From contig RDEW01000008.1 in NCBI GenBank assembly GCA_011109175.1, positions 508,975 through 572,974 of the forward strand: a stretch of DNA of 64,000 bases. The letters are read 5' to 3'. The DNA is from Dicyema japonicum. Taxonomy: Eukaryota; Dicyemida; Rhombozoa; Dicyemidae. Positions 1 to 9,429 of the stretch are shown piece after piece (position 1 is the stretch's first letter; the number at the start of each line of letters is the position of its first letter). Both the position numbers and the translations under genes were made by a program. Below the pieces are notes generated by a model, which worked only from the letters and a program-made list of their open reading frames with translations, made no database searches and was not told where the DNA came from.

Positions 1-294
1 TTATAATCAGTCAAGTTAACTCACTTTATTTAATAAATCTGTTTTTATTAATAATTTTATTAATTTATCGTTAAGTTTAGTGAAATTAGAGTGAAGGGAA
101 ACTCTATAATATGGTTAACAGAGATACAAGGGAGATTACGCGTGAAATTGATAATAAATTCTCAGCAAGAAAAATTATAATTTAACGGATGAATAAACAA
201 TTAGGAAATTCTCAAAAATTAAAATTTTTACCTTTAATTTAAATTTTTTGTATGTTAATTAAGTGATGAAAAAAAGTGAGCAAATGGTCATATA
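1..294. other. AT-rich intergenic sequence
   Basis: No reading frame or repeat was recognised here. The sequence is strongly AT-rich with short A and T runs. Confidence 0.6.
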
Positions 295-375
295 GCGACT
301 GCCCTGACTGCGTGGCTATTCCCTCTCAGGATGGCGAGCGAGATTCGCTCAAATAACCAGCAGCGCTCACGAGGA
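295..375. repeat. Dispersed hairpin repeat, copy 1
   Basis: About 80 bp recur at 2729-2790 and 9091-9185, and in reverse at 13385-13457. The core at 336-350 is a perfect 5-bp stem with a 5-base loop (GAGCG, AGATT, CGCTC), followed by a shared stretch with AACCAGCAGCGC. The copy at 2729-2790 abuts a tRNA-derived SINE, so this may be part of a SINE subfamily. No function is evident. Confidence 0.6.
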
Positions 376-473
376 ACTCCTGATGGTTTATTTAAATTAT
401 TATTATTATTTTTTAAAAAATATTTTTAATAAAAATTTTCAAATAATTATACTAAAAATAATAGGATTTAAAA

Positions 474-1720
474 ATGAATAAGAGATTCCGCATTGTCTTT
501 TTCTACTTGAAGAAATTGTTAATCCTGAAAATAATAATATTGATAATATTGCTTTCCTTATATACCTTTTCAAAAAACAAGCGATTCACCTATGAACTCT
601 TGGACTGCAACAAACTCATCAGAGGTTCCAAAAAAGAAATATTAAAAAGGAGATTTGAAATCAACCATCACTATAGTGGGGATATTGAAGTAGATTCATG
701 CAGTTATGTTAAATCACGTGGCTATTTTGATTATCCAATTTCAAATATTGAAATGGAAAATAGATTGGCTTATATTATTGTGATTTACAAAAATTCAAAA
801 CAATTTGAACGACTTTTCCACGCAATTTACAGAAAAAATAACGTTTACTGTATCCACGTGGACAAGAAGTCGACCTTAAACTTTTGGAATTCCATAAAGA
901 ACCTCACCAAATGCTTCGACAATGTTATTATCATCAGGAAGTACAAAGTAGAATGGGGAAGGATCACCACGTTGTTGCCGGAAATAGAGTGCATGGAAAA
1001 GCTCCTGAAGGAATTCGAGGGTGACTGGAAGTACGCCATAAATCTGACGGGAGAGGAGTTCCCCTAAAATCTAACTACGAGTTAGCACAGATCATGAAGA
1101 GGCTAAATGGATCAAATTGGATACAAGTGGAGTCATTACATCCGTATTACAAATTTAACTATTACAGGAGGAGTCGTCTTTCTCCCCAAAAATATGAGAA
1201 AATTCCTTTTGGACTGACTCTCTATAAGGGACCCGTCCATGCTATCATGTCACGTGGGTTTGTAGAATTTGTCATCTATAACGAATCTGCTCAAATTCTT
1301 TTAGATTTTTTGGAAGAAACCTGGATCCCCGATGAGACATTTTATCCATCGTTGAATTTTAACAGTCACATCTTGGGAGTCCCCGGGGCATACAAAGGTA
1401 TTGAGTCTTTTAATACAGGAAATCCTCTAACTTCTGATTTGAACGTAGCCTTGAAGGACAGGGGGAATAGATACAAAATGTGGAAGCCGGATATTTGCTA
1501 TGGCTTCTATTCAAGGGATATTTGCATTTTCGGATCGGGGGACATTAGTCTGATGACAAAAAGTTCTGCCCTTTTTGCGAATAAGTTCCATGCATACTAC
1601 GAACCCATGGCCCTCGATTGTCTTGATTTATGGATTAACAAAAAATCCACATCCTATCATTTTGATGACAGTGACTTTGACTTTTACTCTAAATTGGACT
1701 TTACAAGACATCACGTCTGA
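474..1720 (+). CDS. GCNT: Core-2/I-branching beta-1,6-N-acetylglucosaminyltransferase (GT14), one frameshift
   Basis: This family transfers GlcNAc in beta-1,6 linkage to make O-glycan branches in the Golgi. The protein has a short basic N-terminus, a membrane anchor at about residues 15-32, a stem, and then a GT14 domain. Family blocks are visible in order: LAYIIVIYKN, FHAIYRKNNVYCIHVDKKS, WKYAINLTGEEFP, then in the next frame LKSNYELA, the SRGFVEFV block, IPDETFYPSL, and DICIFGSGDISLM followed by LFANKF. The reading frame breaks at the four-C run 1061-1064: TTC CCC is followed by TAA, and the conserved sequence resumes in the -1 frame (CTA AAA). One missing C would give a 415-residue protein. 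No intron is apparent, unlike the other genes here. An AG lies 9 nt before the ATG. The frameshift may be an assembly error, a null allele or ribosomal slippage. Confidence 0.88.
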
Positions 1721-2033
1721 AATTTGCTAATAAAAATTAGTTTTATTTTAAAATTACATTTTCACATTTTTTTAAATTGTCAAAATTTGGTGACTAATCC
1801 AATCAATAACCACACAATCACAAACTTAATCTAGTGAGAGTTTAACAAACAGCTTTCCCATAATTTTCATTTAGAAAGCTCTCACTCAATCCTGTACTCC
1901 ATTTATTCACATCTGTGTTCTTTAACAATAATTTGACTAAATTTGATGATATATTTTTCATATCTGCTGAATGGCTTAGAGAGCGTTCTCGATAGTTACT
2001 AAATTCAAATCAACAAATTAATAATTAACACAT
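1721..2033. other. AT-rich intergenic sequence
   Basis: Downstream flank of the glycosyltransferase gene. AATAAA-like signals are too common in this base composition to call a polyadenylation site. Nothing else was recognised. Confidence 0.5.
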
Positions 2034-2110
2034 CCATCCAAAGTGGACCCCGCCGACATTATCGACGTTGCGTTGCCTCTCACGATCGCAACAGAGATCA
2101 ACTGGAGAAG
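2034..2110 (-). mobile_element. 3' terminal fragment of RLE LINE family I
   Basis: This segment is nearly identical to 23878-23960, where it encodes the last residues of the RLE LINE protein (VAIVRGNATSIMSAG). Only the extreme 3' coding end is present, as expected for a 5'-truncated LINE insertion. Confidence 0.7.
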
Positions 2111-2484
2111 CCAAAGACCAAAGGTAACCAAACTAACTAACTCCTTGATCCTGACTCTCCAGGTAACGAAATTGTCCCTCGATAGTTATTGTGAGAGGGA
2201 ACAGTCTGGCCATTCAAACTCATTAAGTGAACATTAATTTCGCTGCTTTGTTATTATTTTGATTAAAAATATGTGGAGTGTTTGTTACATTATCATGAGA
2301 ACTTAAAATTTTCAATTGTGGTTTAATGACCTTAAGCTGCCACTAAAAAGTAAAAACCTTGTCAAAAAGAGCTCTTAATGAATGTGGTTTATTCATAGCA
2401 AATAACAAAATTTCATTTAATCTAAAGCCGATTAAACTTGTAATTTGTGAAAAGGAGTAGGTAATGTTTAATAACTTAACCTCA

Positions 2485-2728
2485 CCTTATCTCCACTTTA
2501 TTTTAAGAAGTAAGAACAATAATTTTAGTTAATTCAAGGCACATCAAAGACATTGAAAGTGTTCTTGACTTATCGTTCTTTTTGTTTGTGTGTGAGTTCC
2601 AAAAGAACACTGATAACGGCGTCACTCGTCAACCCCAAAGCATCGTAGATACGTGGAATCTTCAACCCAATGAACAGCGGCGAGATTTGAATCGGAACCT
2701 CACGATTTGGTCAAGAACTATTCAGAAG
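2485..2728 (-). mobile_element. tRNA-derived SINE, diverged copy
   Basis: On the minus strand it aligns by eye with the element at 3234-3556. Both share the B-box-like region preceding CTCGCCGCTGTTCA, the ACGAGTGACGCCGT block and the tail region ending AATAAAG. It is older and more diverged than the 3234-3556 copy, and no target-site duplication was found. Confidence 0.6.
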
Positions 2729-2790
2729 GGCTATACAGCGGGCTGCGTGGCTATTCCTTCTCATGATTGAGAGCGAGATTCACTCAATAT
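2729..2790. repeat. Dispersed hairpin repeat, copy 2
   Basis: Matches 295-375 over GGCTGCGTGGCTATTCC and the GAGCGAGATTCACTC hairpin, here with one mismatch in the stem. It directly joins the head of the SINE at 2485-2728. Confidence 0.5.
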
Positions 2791-3219
2791 TTAGATAATT
2801 TAATTCTTATCCAAAAAAGAAAATTAATCAAACTTATTCACACATGCTTATTTAGGTCTATTATTTGGGATTATGAAAATTAATTCGATTTTTTTACTAT
2901 TAACAAATTTATTAAGCAAAGAAATAGTTAGGGAAGTTAATTTTGCTCCTTTTTACCTCCTTGTGGCAGCGTTTTCGGGACGCCTCTTTCCCTTTGCCAT
3001 GTCCTGTCATTAACGGAGGATCTTTTTAATTACATCCTCTGGATCCTCGAAATCCGTATTTCCTCTTTCCCGCAATGGTGCTCTATAAGACATTCTCAAA
3101 GCCGGACCTTCCTCAGATTAACGAGGCATTTTCGTGTGTGATACCAGGAGTGCGCACCATAGGTGAGCATAGGCAATACCATGGCGTTGAACATTTTGAC
3201 CCAGGCATCACGGCTCAGT

Positions 3220-3233
3220 TGAAAATCCTTCAT
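3220..3233. repeat. Target-site duplication, left copy
   Basis: TGAAAATCCTTCAT is repeated exactly at 3557-3570 on the other side of the SINE. This is the 14-bp duplication left by the SINE insertion. Confidence 0.85.
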
Positions 3234-3556
3234 AATAATAATAATAAAGCCTTTTCACGAGAGCCATAGTATTTATAGCTCCGCATAGGCAGGACACACG
3301 CTTTATTTAAGTAAAGAACAGTTAATTTTAACTAATCGTAGAACCAAGGAATGATCTTCACTTCTTTTTTTTTTTTCTTGTGTGAGTGTCCTTTCCAGAC
3401 AATCCAGTTCCGCAGTGAGAATTCACTGATGACGGCGTCACTCGTCAAACCCTTTCTGCATCGTAGATGCGTAGAACCTTCCACCAGGTGAACAGCAGCG
3501 AGATTCGAACCCGTAGCCTAAGCCACTTAAGCCCGACACCTAACCACTAAGCCACC
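3234..3556 (-). mobile_element. tRNA-derived SINE with target-site duplication
   Basis: Read on the minus strand, the element starts with a tRNA-like head (GGTGGCTTAGTGGTTAGG is an A-box-like segment; GGGTTCGAATCTC is a B box, at about 3500-3513), continues through a non-tRNA body with an internal A run (3366-3380), and ends in an ATT-repeat tail at 3234-3247. It is 323 bp long and flanked by exact 14-bp direct repeats. Its head lacks a convincing cloverleaf and anticodon arm, so it is not a tRNA gene. It would be transcribed by RNA polymerase III and mobilised by a LINE (family knowledge, not shown here). Confidence 0.82.
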
Positions 3557-3570
3557 TGAAAATCCTTCAT
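3557..3570. repeat. Target-site duplication, right copy
   Basis: Exact partner of 3220-3233. Confidence 0.85.
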
Positions 3571-3929
3571 CACATTCTATATTCACACAGCCCACATATT
3601 AACGAGGGCAGTGTGCTTCTGGAAAAAACTACACTTGGAGTTGAAAGTCACTCCAAGGTGCCTCATCCGCCCGGTAACCTTTAAAGGAACCCCATAGATG
3701 GTCACACTAAACAGCCACTCAATTATTTCAGCTGGTTTATTTTGATTGCTACGTAATAAATTATTTGTCCTTTAAAAAATGCCATAATGTTTCATTTTAC
3801 AAGGAATAGCGTGGATTATGATGCAGTTCTTTTGCGAGAAGACCGAAGAGCATCCATCTCAAATCAGTGATCTCGAGACTCAAAGGACAAGTGGAAAAAT
3901 AATTATATAAAGTTTTCTTATTTTTTCCT

Positions 3930-4985
3930 TGGCCAATTCAATCCGAGCATTTCCTCAGCTGCCTTCAATGAACGGAGTCAATCTTCTGTTCTTCAGCCTT
4001 GGACATCGCCCACGTTGATGTATTATATAATAGGACTAGTTTAACAAGGGCATTGTATAGCCTTAGCCGGAATGATGTACTTGATCTTCTTCCGTCAATC
4101 CAGTTCTTTTTAACTTTGATCAGAGGAGCTGTAACGAGGGTCTTTCATCTAACGACGTCCTCACTGTCTTTAAGTAAGGAGACAAGCTCATTGGTCTTCC
4201 CCCATTATTCATCCGATCCTCGATAAGTCTATTCCAAGGATTGTAGTTGTGTTTTGGTATCTTTGGGTTACAATGTGGCTCCATACTATATTCTTCGTCG
4301 ATCTCCCACTCCTGAATCCACTATGACCATGATTAGTCGGGTACTCTCTTTATCCAATGTGTTTTCTAGTAATCTCAGTTCTTTTTGTTCTTTTATAAGT
4401 TTTTTTTACATCGGGGAAAGTTTTGTCTTTGTGTAGTGCTGGACTCTGTGACATCTCATCAGCCACAGAGAAGATTCCATCTTTAATGGCAGTCCAAATC
4501 CCTTCAAGAAGGATCAATTTTGTCGATAATCTTCTTAATGGATATATCCCTTCATCTGTGCGGATGTGCATAGTTGTTCAGTCTTATATTTTCTGTCTTT
4601 TCACGGACTTTCCCTGTGGCGGTGTCTTCATAAGAAAGCGAGCGGAAACTATCTTATGGTTACTGTTAGTCCCCCTCCATTGACCTCAAAGACAACAAGA
4701 GCCTTTTTTCTTCTGAGCAGCATTAGATGTAGTCTATTGGACTAAAAATGTTGACTATTTTCCCCGTGGAACAAATTCTTCTTCCATCCACGTAGTTTTA
4801 TGACGAGTGGGATGTTGAAAGCAAGTGTTGTATAAAAGGAGACCAAATGCTTGGCAGAAGTTGGCCAGTGTTGACTCAGGGAAGTTTCTTATTCCTCTTC
4901 AGTGTCGACCGATAAAAGCATCATCTTATTTTCGGACTCCTACCTTCGCATTCAATCTCCGTTCAATCACACCTAAACCGGGTAT
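3930..4985 (-). mobile_element. APE LINE family A, RT and linker remnant
   Basis: Minus-strand motifs appear in 3'-to-5' order along the window: LLYNTSTWAMSKAEEQKID (about 3990), GRSTKNIVWSH and TTTILGIDLS (4240-4330), linker ALHKDKTFPDVKKTYKRTKR (4350-4571), and the end of the endonuclease domain with RHKTTWMEE (4750-4850). These match the better copy at 9430-12212. Many stops and frame changes are present. It continues beyond an inserted LINE B end to 5690-6130. Confidence 0.65.
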
Positions 4986-5690
4986 GTGATTGGAAATATG
5001 TTATGTGTGTCAGCATCTAAATCCCAGTTCACCACTTTCACTACTGATAGAAGATTTAAGAATGGACTCGAACTGTTTTTTGGAGATACTTCTATCCCTT
5101 CTACGCAGATCCAAAAGATCCTTGGGGTAGTTTTCGACTCTCTGATGACGTTCTCGAGTCACGTGGAAGAGGTGCTTGCCAAGGGTCTTTGGAAATGAAA
5201 CATTTTAAAAACGATCATAAAGAAGAGCCCTTTCTCATCTGCTGTTTGTGTCAGCAAGGTCTACCAACAAGTCATTGTGCCTATATGCCTGCTCCGCCTG
5301 AAAATTCGCTATTCCCTCTTCAAGAATTGATTGTTTGAACTCTCAGGCGGAAAATTATGCACCATACTGACATCTCTATTGGCGGCCTCGTTTCTGATGA
5401 GGCGACGTTGAAGAATGGCCAGGATTTCCTACGTTTTTGCAAGGAACTGGGAAACCCATTCAAGAAAAAGGTGGCCAATAGAGAGGAATTTCGGCCGATT
5501 ATAAAAAAGTGCACGTCGATTGAATTCCTATGCAGAAGGAAGAGAAGCTTTCGGAATGCGGTTGGGTCATCAAAAAACCAGACTAAGAGAGTTCGGATGT
5601 TGTTGGAGGCTGGGATCACCTAATTAGGTAGTTTTGACTTATTTTTCTTGGTGGTCTTGGAGTTAAATCAATTAATAAATGAAAATCATC
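4986..5690 (+). mobile_element. LINE family B, 3' end inserted into LINE A
   Basis: Plus-strand RT thumb sequence (QKILGVVFDSLMTFSSHVEE) leads to a C-terminal segment ending LLEAGIT-stop at 5623, then a short 3' untranslated region. The same Gly-Ile-Thr-stop terminus recurs at four other LINE B ends in the window. The segment interrupts the minus-strand LINE A remnant, so it is the younger insertion. Confidence 0.65.
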
Positions 5691-6130
5691 CTATGTGAAG
5701 ATTAAAGTTACGTCATTGTCCTCCCCAATTCCTCATAGAACTAATCAAGTTCTTCTGGATTCCTCATAACACAGCACTGTGTGAAGCATATATATTTATG
5801 ATTGTAGTAAGTCTCCTTGAATCTTTACTAGGATCCATTCTTAATTGCAATACACAGATTCTGTCGTTAACTTTCCAGTATCTGTACAAACATGGTACAA
5901 GGTTCTTAAGTATTGCAAATCCTTGACCATGGTGTTTTGAATCCGAAGGAAGCAACATTAACACACGTACAATCCCTCTACCATTTTAGTTTCCTGCAGG
6001 CAGCATACAGGTGCGCGATATTTTTGAATGTCCGAACACAAAGTGCGCCTCTTCGTCAAATCTTTAAGTCTTCTGATTTTGAAATTAAGAAGGATTAGTT
6101 CATTTTGAAGTCTCAAACGCTTTTTAGACA
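5690..6130 (-). mobile_element. APE LINE family A, endonuclease remnant
   Basis: Minus-strand translation shows CCLQETKMVEG, FAILKNLVPCLYRYWKVNDR and TIINIYASHS, which are the N-terminal and middle parts of an apurinic-like endonuclease domain as in 11700-12212. It is the 5' continuation of the remnant at 3930-4985. Confidence 0.65.
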
Positions 6131-6934
6131 TTTTTGCAATTGGGGTACGTCACCACCTCAGCCAAAAATGATCAATTGAGGTATATTAAAATTCACCAAA
6201 CTATCAAAACGGAAAATAAGTTAAGTTTTGAGTGAATATGCCACGTGTTCCTATAACAATTTTACTAAATTACCATTAGCATCAGATTTGGCATAAATCA
6301 CAAGACTTTACCGACAAACCAATGCATTGTGGAATACGTCTTAGCCTCGTCAAGATGCGAAAAAATCGACACATTATATTAAAAGAACCTATGCATACTG
6401 TGCTCCCAAACAGGAATACCCGTCGAACCCTAACTTACGGACCTTCGACTCGCAACTAGTTTTCTCCTTGTCCGCTTCGTCATAGTGTATCTGTGAGGAA
6501 GAAAATCGATCAGCTCAGAAATTCTTAGAAATTCAGGGTGATGCTAAGGGGACATTATGTGAAACACAGTAATTAAACACTTAACTAACTTGTCAATATT
6601 TAGCTAACTGGCAGAGCTACTTTCGATCTTCCAGTAAGTTTCCCCATTTCACTTTTATGGAAGGAGTTCAACCTTTATGCATTATCTTTTGTGTTCACCC
6701 AAACCTCAGTGCTATATACAATATGGCTTCACAATGGGTTCAACAGTGATGCTTTTGGATTTTAATTCATTGTTGCATAATTAACATTTTCTTCAAATAG
6801 TCTTCCTTGTCTCATAAGGAAGATTTGAGTTTTTTATCGCGTCTCTACTTTTCTTTGAGTGTGTTGCCCATTTTTACTTTCTGTTAACCTCATTTAGTCT
6901 ATTAATTCTAAATAATTTTCTAATATAAGTTTTA
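6131..6934. other. No gene recognised
   Basis: About 800 bp without a supported gene. It probably contains further decayed repeat sequence, but no motif was found. Confidence 0.4.
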
Positions 6935-7185
6935 CTTCAGGGTCGGCATAAACCCGGGAGCGATCGGAGCATAGACATTGATGATAGAGATGACATAATT
7001 AGTTTCGTTCGGAACTTGAGTTGTATGACTGCAATACGATGTGGGAAAGCAAATACAAGCGTCATAAGGTCATAAAAATATTTGACAGCAAAAACTGACC
7101 CCATGGATTGATGAATCACGTCCAAGTATATGATTTTGGTAATGAACTTCAAACCTCGAGTGTTGAAAGTACCGAGGGAGAAGAC
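6935..7185 (-). mobile_element. APE LINE endonuclease fragment
   Basis: Minus-strand translation gives LGTFNTRGLKF near 7180 and, in another frame, VISIINVYAPIAPG near 6960. Both are hallmarks of the first part of a LINE endonuclease domain. Length and frame changes indicate a dead fragment. Confidence 0.6.
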
Positions 7186-7341
7186 ATATTTTTATTTATT
7201 TAATAGAAGACATATTTTCAAAGTTATCATCACCGTAAGATAAATGTATTATTAAAAATAATTAATTTTAATAAAATAAATAAATTTAATAATTTTTTGA
7301 ATTCATTTAAACGTAAAGGCGCCTACTAGGTTATTCTTTAA

Positions 7342-8311
7342 ATGTGTGACGGTCCTCAAGATTTACAAAAGTATTATAAAATTCAATTGTAGGGAAATTG
7401 CTTTCAACTCATTTTCAATTGGAAGACCTCTTGGTACTGGTCGATTTGGCCACGTGTATCTAGCAAAGGAAAAGAAGTATAATTTCATCTGCGCACTCAA
7501 AGTTAGCTTTAATTCACGATTCCAGATCATCTTCAAATCACAAATCATTACCAATGACCTCGTCCTCCAATTCCGCAGAGAAATCGAAAATCAGCTTCAC
7601 CTTAAGTGAGTTCCTTTCTAACCCAAGACACCCCAACATTCTCCGTCTCTACCAGTTTTTTGACGACAGCGACAAAATTTTCATGGTTCTTGAATATGCC
7701 ATCCACGGTGAACTGTACACCATCCTGCTAAAAAAGAAGAGACTCAGTCACCACGAAAGCACTAGGATAATATGCCAGGTTATTTCTGCTCTGCGGTACT
7801 GTCATGCAAGGGGGGTAATTCATCGAGACTTAAAACCGGAAAATATTTTGATGGGAAACAACTACAGCGTGAAGATAGCCGACTTTGGCTGGTCTGTGCA
7901 CTCCCCCCAGACCGTGTATGAAGGATTCATTACTTTATAGGAGGAGTACTCGCTGTGGTACCCCTGATTACATGGCTCCGGAGATTGTGATTGGCCAACC
8001 GTATGACAAAATGGTCGATGTCTGGAGTGTGGGAGTTCTCACATATGAGGTGCTGTCAGGATCGGCTCCCTTCTCTGGTAAGGACAACCGGGAGACCTTT
8101 CATAATATTTCTTGTGTCAAATTTGGTTATTCTGACTATTATTTTACCTCTAATTCTAAGGACTTTATATCAAAGGTAGGGATTGTGGGGAATTTAGATA
8201 TTGATGAACCCTCCAAGGTCTAGGATGAACTTCGATGCGATGTTTGAACATCCTTGGCTGGTTAATAATGGTGGGGATTACATTCAGGCGGCTATTGCTA
8301 ACTCATCGTGA
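7342..8311 (+). CDS. AURK: Aurora-family serine/threonine kinase, six exons
   Basis: Aurora kinases control centrosomes, spindle assembly and chromosome segregation. Removing five introns at 7371-7392, 7502-7525, 7606-7627, 7916-7940 and 8176-8197 (22, 24, 22, 25 and 22 bp, all GT-AG) gives an uninterrupted 284-residue protein. It begins MCDGPQDLQKEIAF and has the glycine loop GTGRFGHV, the catalytic lysine in CALK, the alpha-C glutamate in RREIENQ, VIHRDLKPENIL, ADFGWSVHSP, an activation loop RSTRCGTPDYMAPE and a C-terminal FEHPWL. FGWSVH and the HPNILRLY block are typical of Aurora. The start ATG at 7342 is chosen because intron 1 joins it in frame to the kinase domain. The N-terminal extension is only about 18 residues, much shorter than in Aurora A. 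It cannot be placed as A, B or C. An AG 12 nt before the ATG (7328-7329) could be a spliced-leader acceptor. Confidence 0.95.
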
Positions 8312-9090
8312 TTAATTTAAATTATGTTTGTTACTTATTTTTGTGTTAGGGATATGGTTTTTAATTTTGAATTATTCTTGGTTGAGTTCATGCGGTCGGG
8401 GTACTCCTTTACTAATAATATCTACTGAGTATTCCAGGTTAGTAGTAGTTCGCTTATTGGTGAGAAGGATGAGTTGATGATTTTGTTAGTCTACATCTGT
8501 GTCTGATGTAACCTTCTTACTTCTTCACATAGACGATATGGTAGAGTTGAGCACTCTTCCTTCTATTGATCATCAGTGTTTAGGTTTGAGTTTTTGATTA
8601 TTTTAATGATATTGGTATTTTAATATTTCATTGGTAAGCTAACGCTTATTCGCTAATTAGTTGAAGATTAAGTTAGTGAGGGAGTTCTCTTCAACCCCTA
8701 TGGGGATCCCACCAATTCTGTTTTGCACTTCTTCAGAGTGTCCTTTAAATCAATGTAGTCTCTTACAATATAGCTTGATATAGTAAAACATTGAGAATTT
8801 GCTATTTTTGAGACAGTAAAAAAAGGAGTAGAATATATTTTTAAATCTGTTAATAACCCTTTAATTTCAGCTATTTATTATTTCAAAATTTTGTAAAAAC
8901 GATCTTTATGATATCAAATAATTTTAAGGTCCACGAGGGATCAGTCCCTGCCTTGAAGAGGTCGAAAATAAATGATTTAAAATGAAGCGTAAATAACATT
9001 TTGGGGATATTAGCTCATGACTGGTCAACGAATTAGAGGAGTACGAAAATCCACTTTTAAAAAATGAATTTGTTAAAATAAGGAAACAAT
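8312..9090. other. No gene recognised
   Basis: Downstream flank of the kinase gene. No reading frame or known repeat was recognised. Confidence 0.5.
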
Positions 9091-9185
9091 CTGAGCGTCA
9101 TAAAGTAGCCGACATGACTGCCTGCCTATTCCTCTCAAGATGGCGAGCGAGATTCGCTCAAATATCTAGCGGCGCTCACGGACAT
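9091..9185. repeat. Dispersed hairpin repeat, copy 3
   Basis: Matches 295-375, including the perfect GAGCGAGATTCGCTC hairpin at 9145-9159 and the following GCGGCGCTCACG. Confidence 0.65.
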
Positions 9186-9429
9186 CTTCTATACGTATAG
9201 AAATCCGGTTCCCTAGACGGAATTCCAGCGTCGAAGGCGCAATGGAACCAGAATTTCCTACTGCTAGAACAAGCATGTCATCAAATGCGTTTAATAAGTC
9301 ATCCAAATTTATAATTCTTTAATCTTACTTTGATGTTAATTGGATTACTAATAACCTGTATCATTTATTTAAGCACTTCACGAATATACTAGCCCCGCAT
9401 GTGCAGCAAAAGAAACAAGGTTAGATGTC

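Larger units (their letters stand above)
2940..3710 (-). mobile_element. APE/RT-type LINE fragment split by a SINE
   Basis: Minus-strand translation gives reverse transcriptase C-terminal motifs: RMRHLGVTFNSKCSFF (3570-3710) and MVLPMLTYGAHSW (about 3130-3220). The two parts are separated by the SINE at 3234-3556, which restores a continuous order when removed. Stops and frame changes show that the LINE itself is dead. Confidence 0.65.

Noticed and set aside
3495-3556. A tRNA gene on the minus strand.
   Set aside because: A- and B-box-like motifs are present, but no convincing anticodon arm or acceptor stem pairs. The segment is the head of a SINE with target-site duplications.
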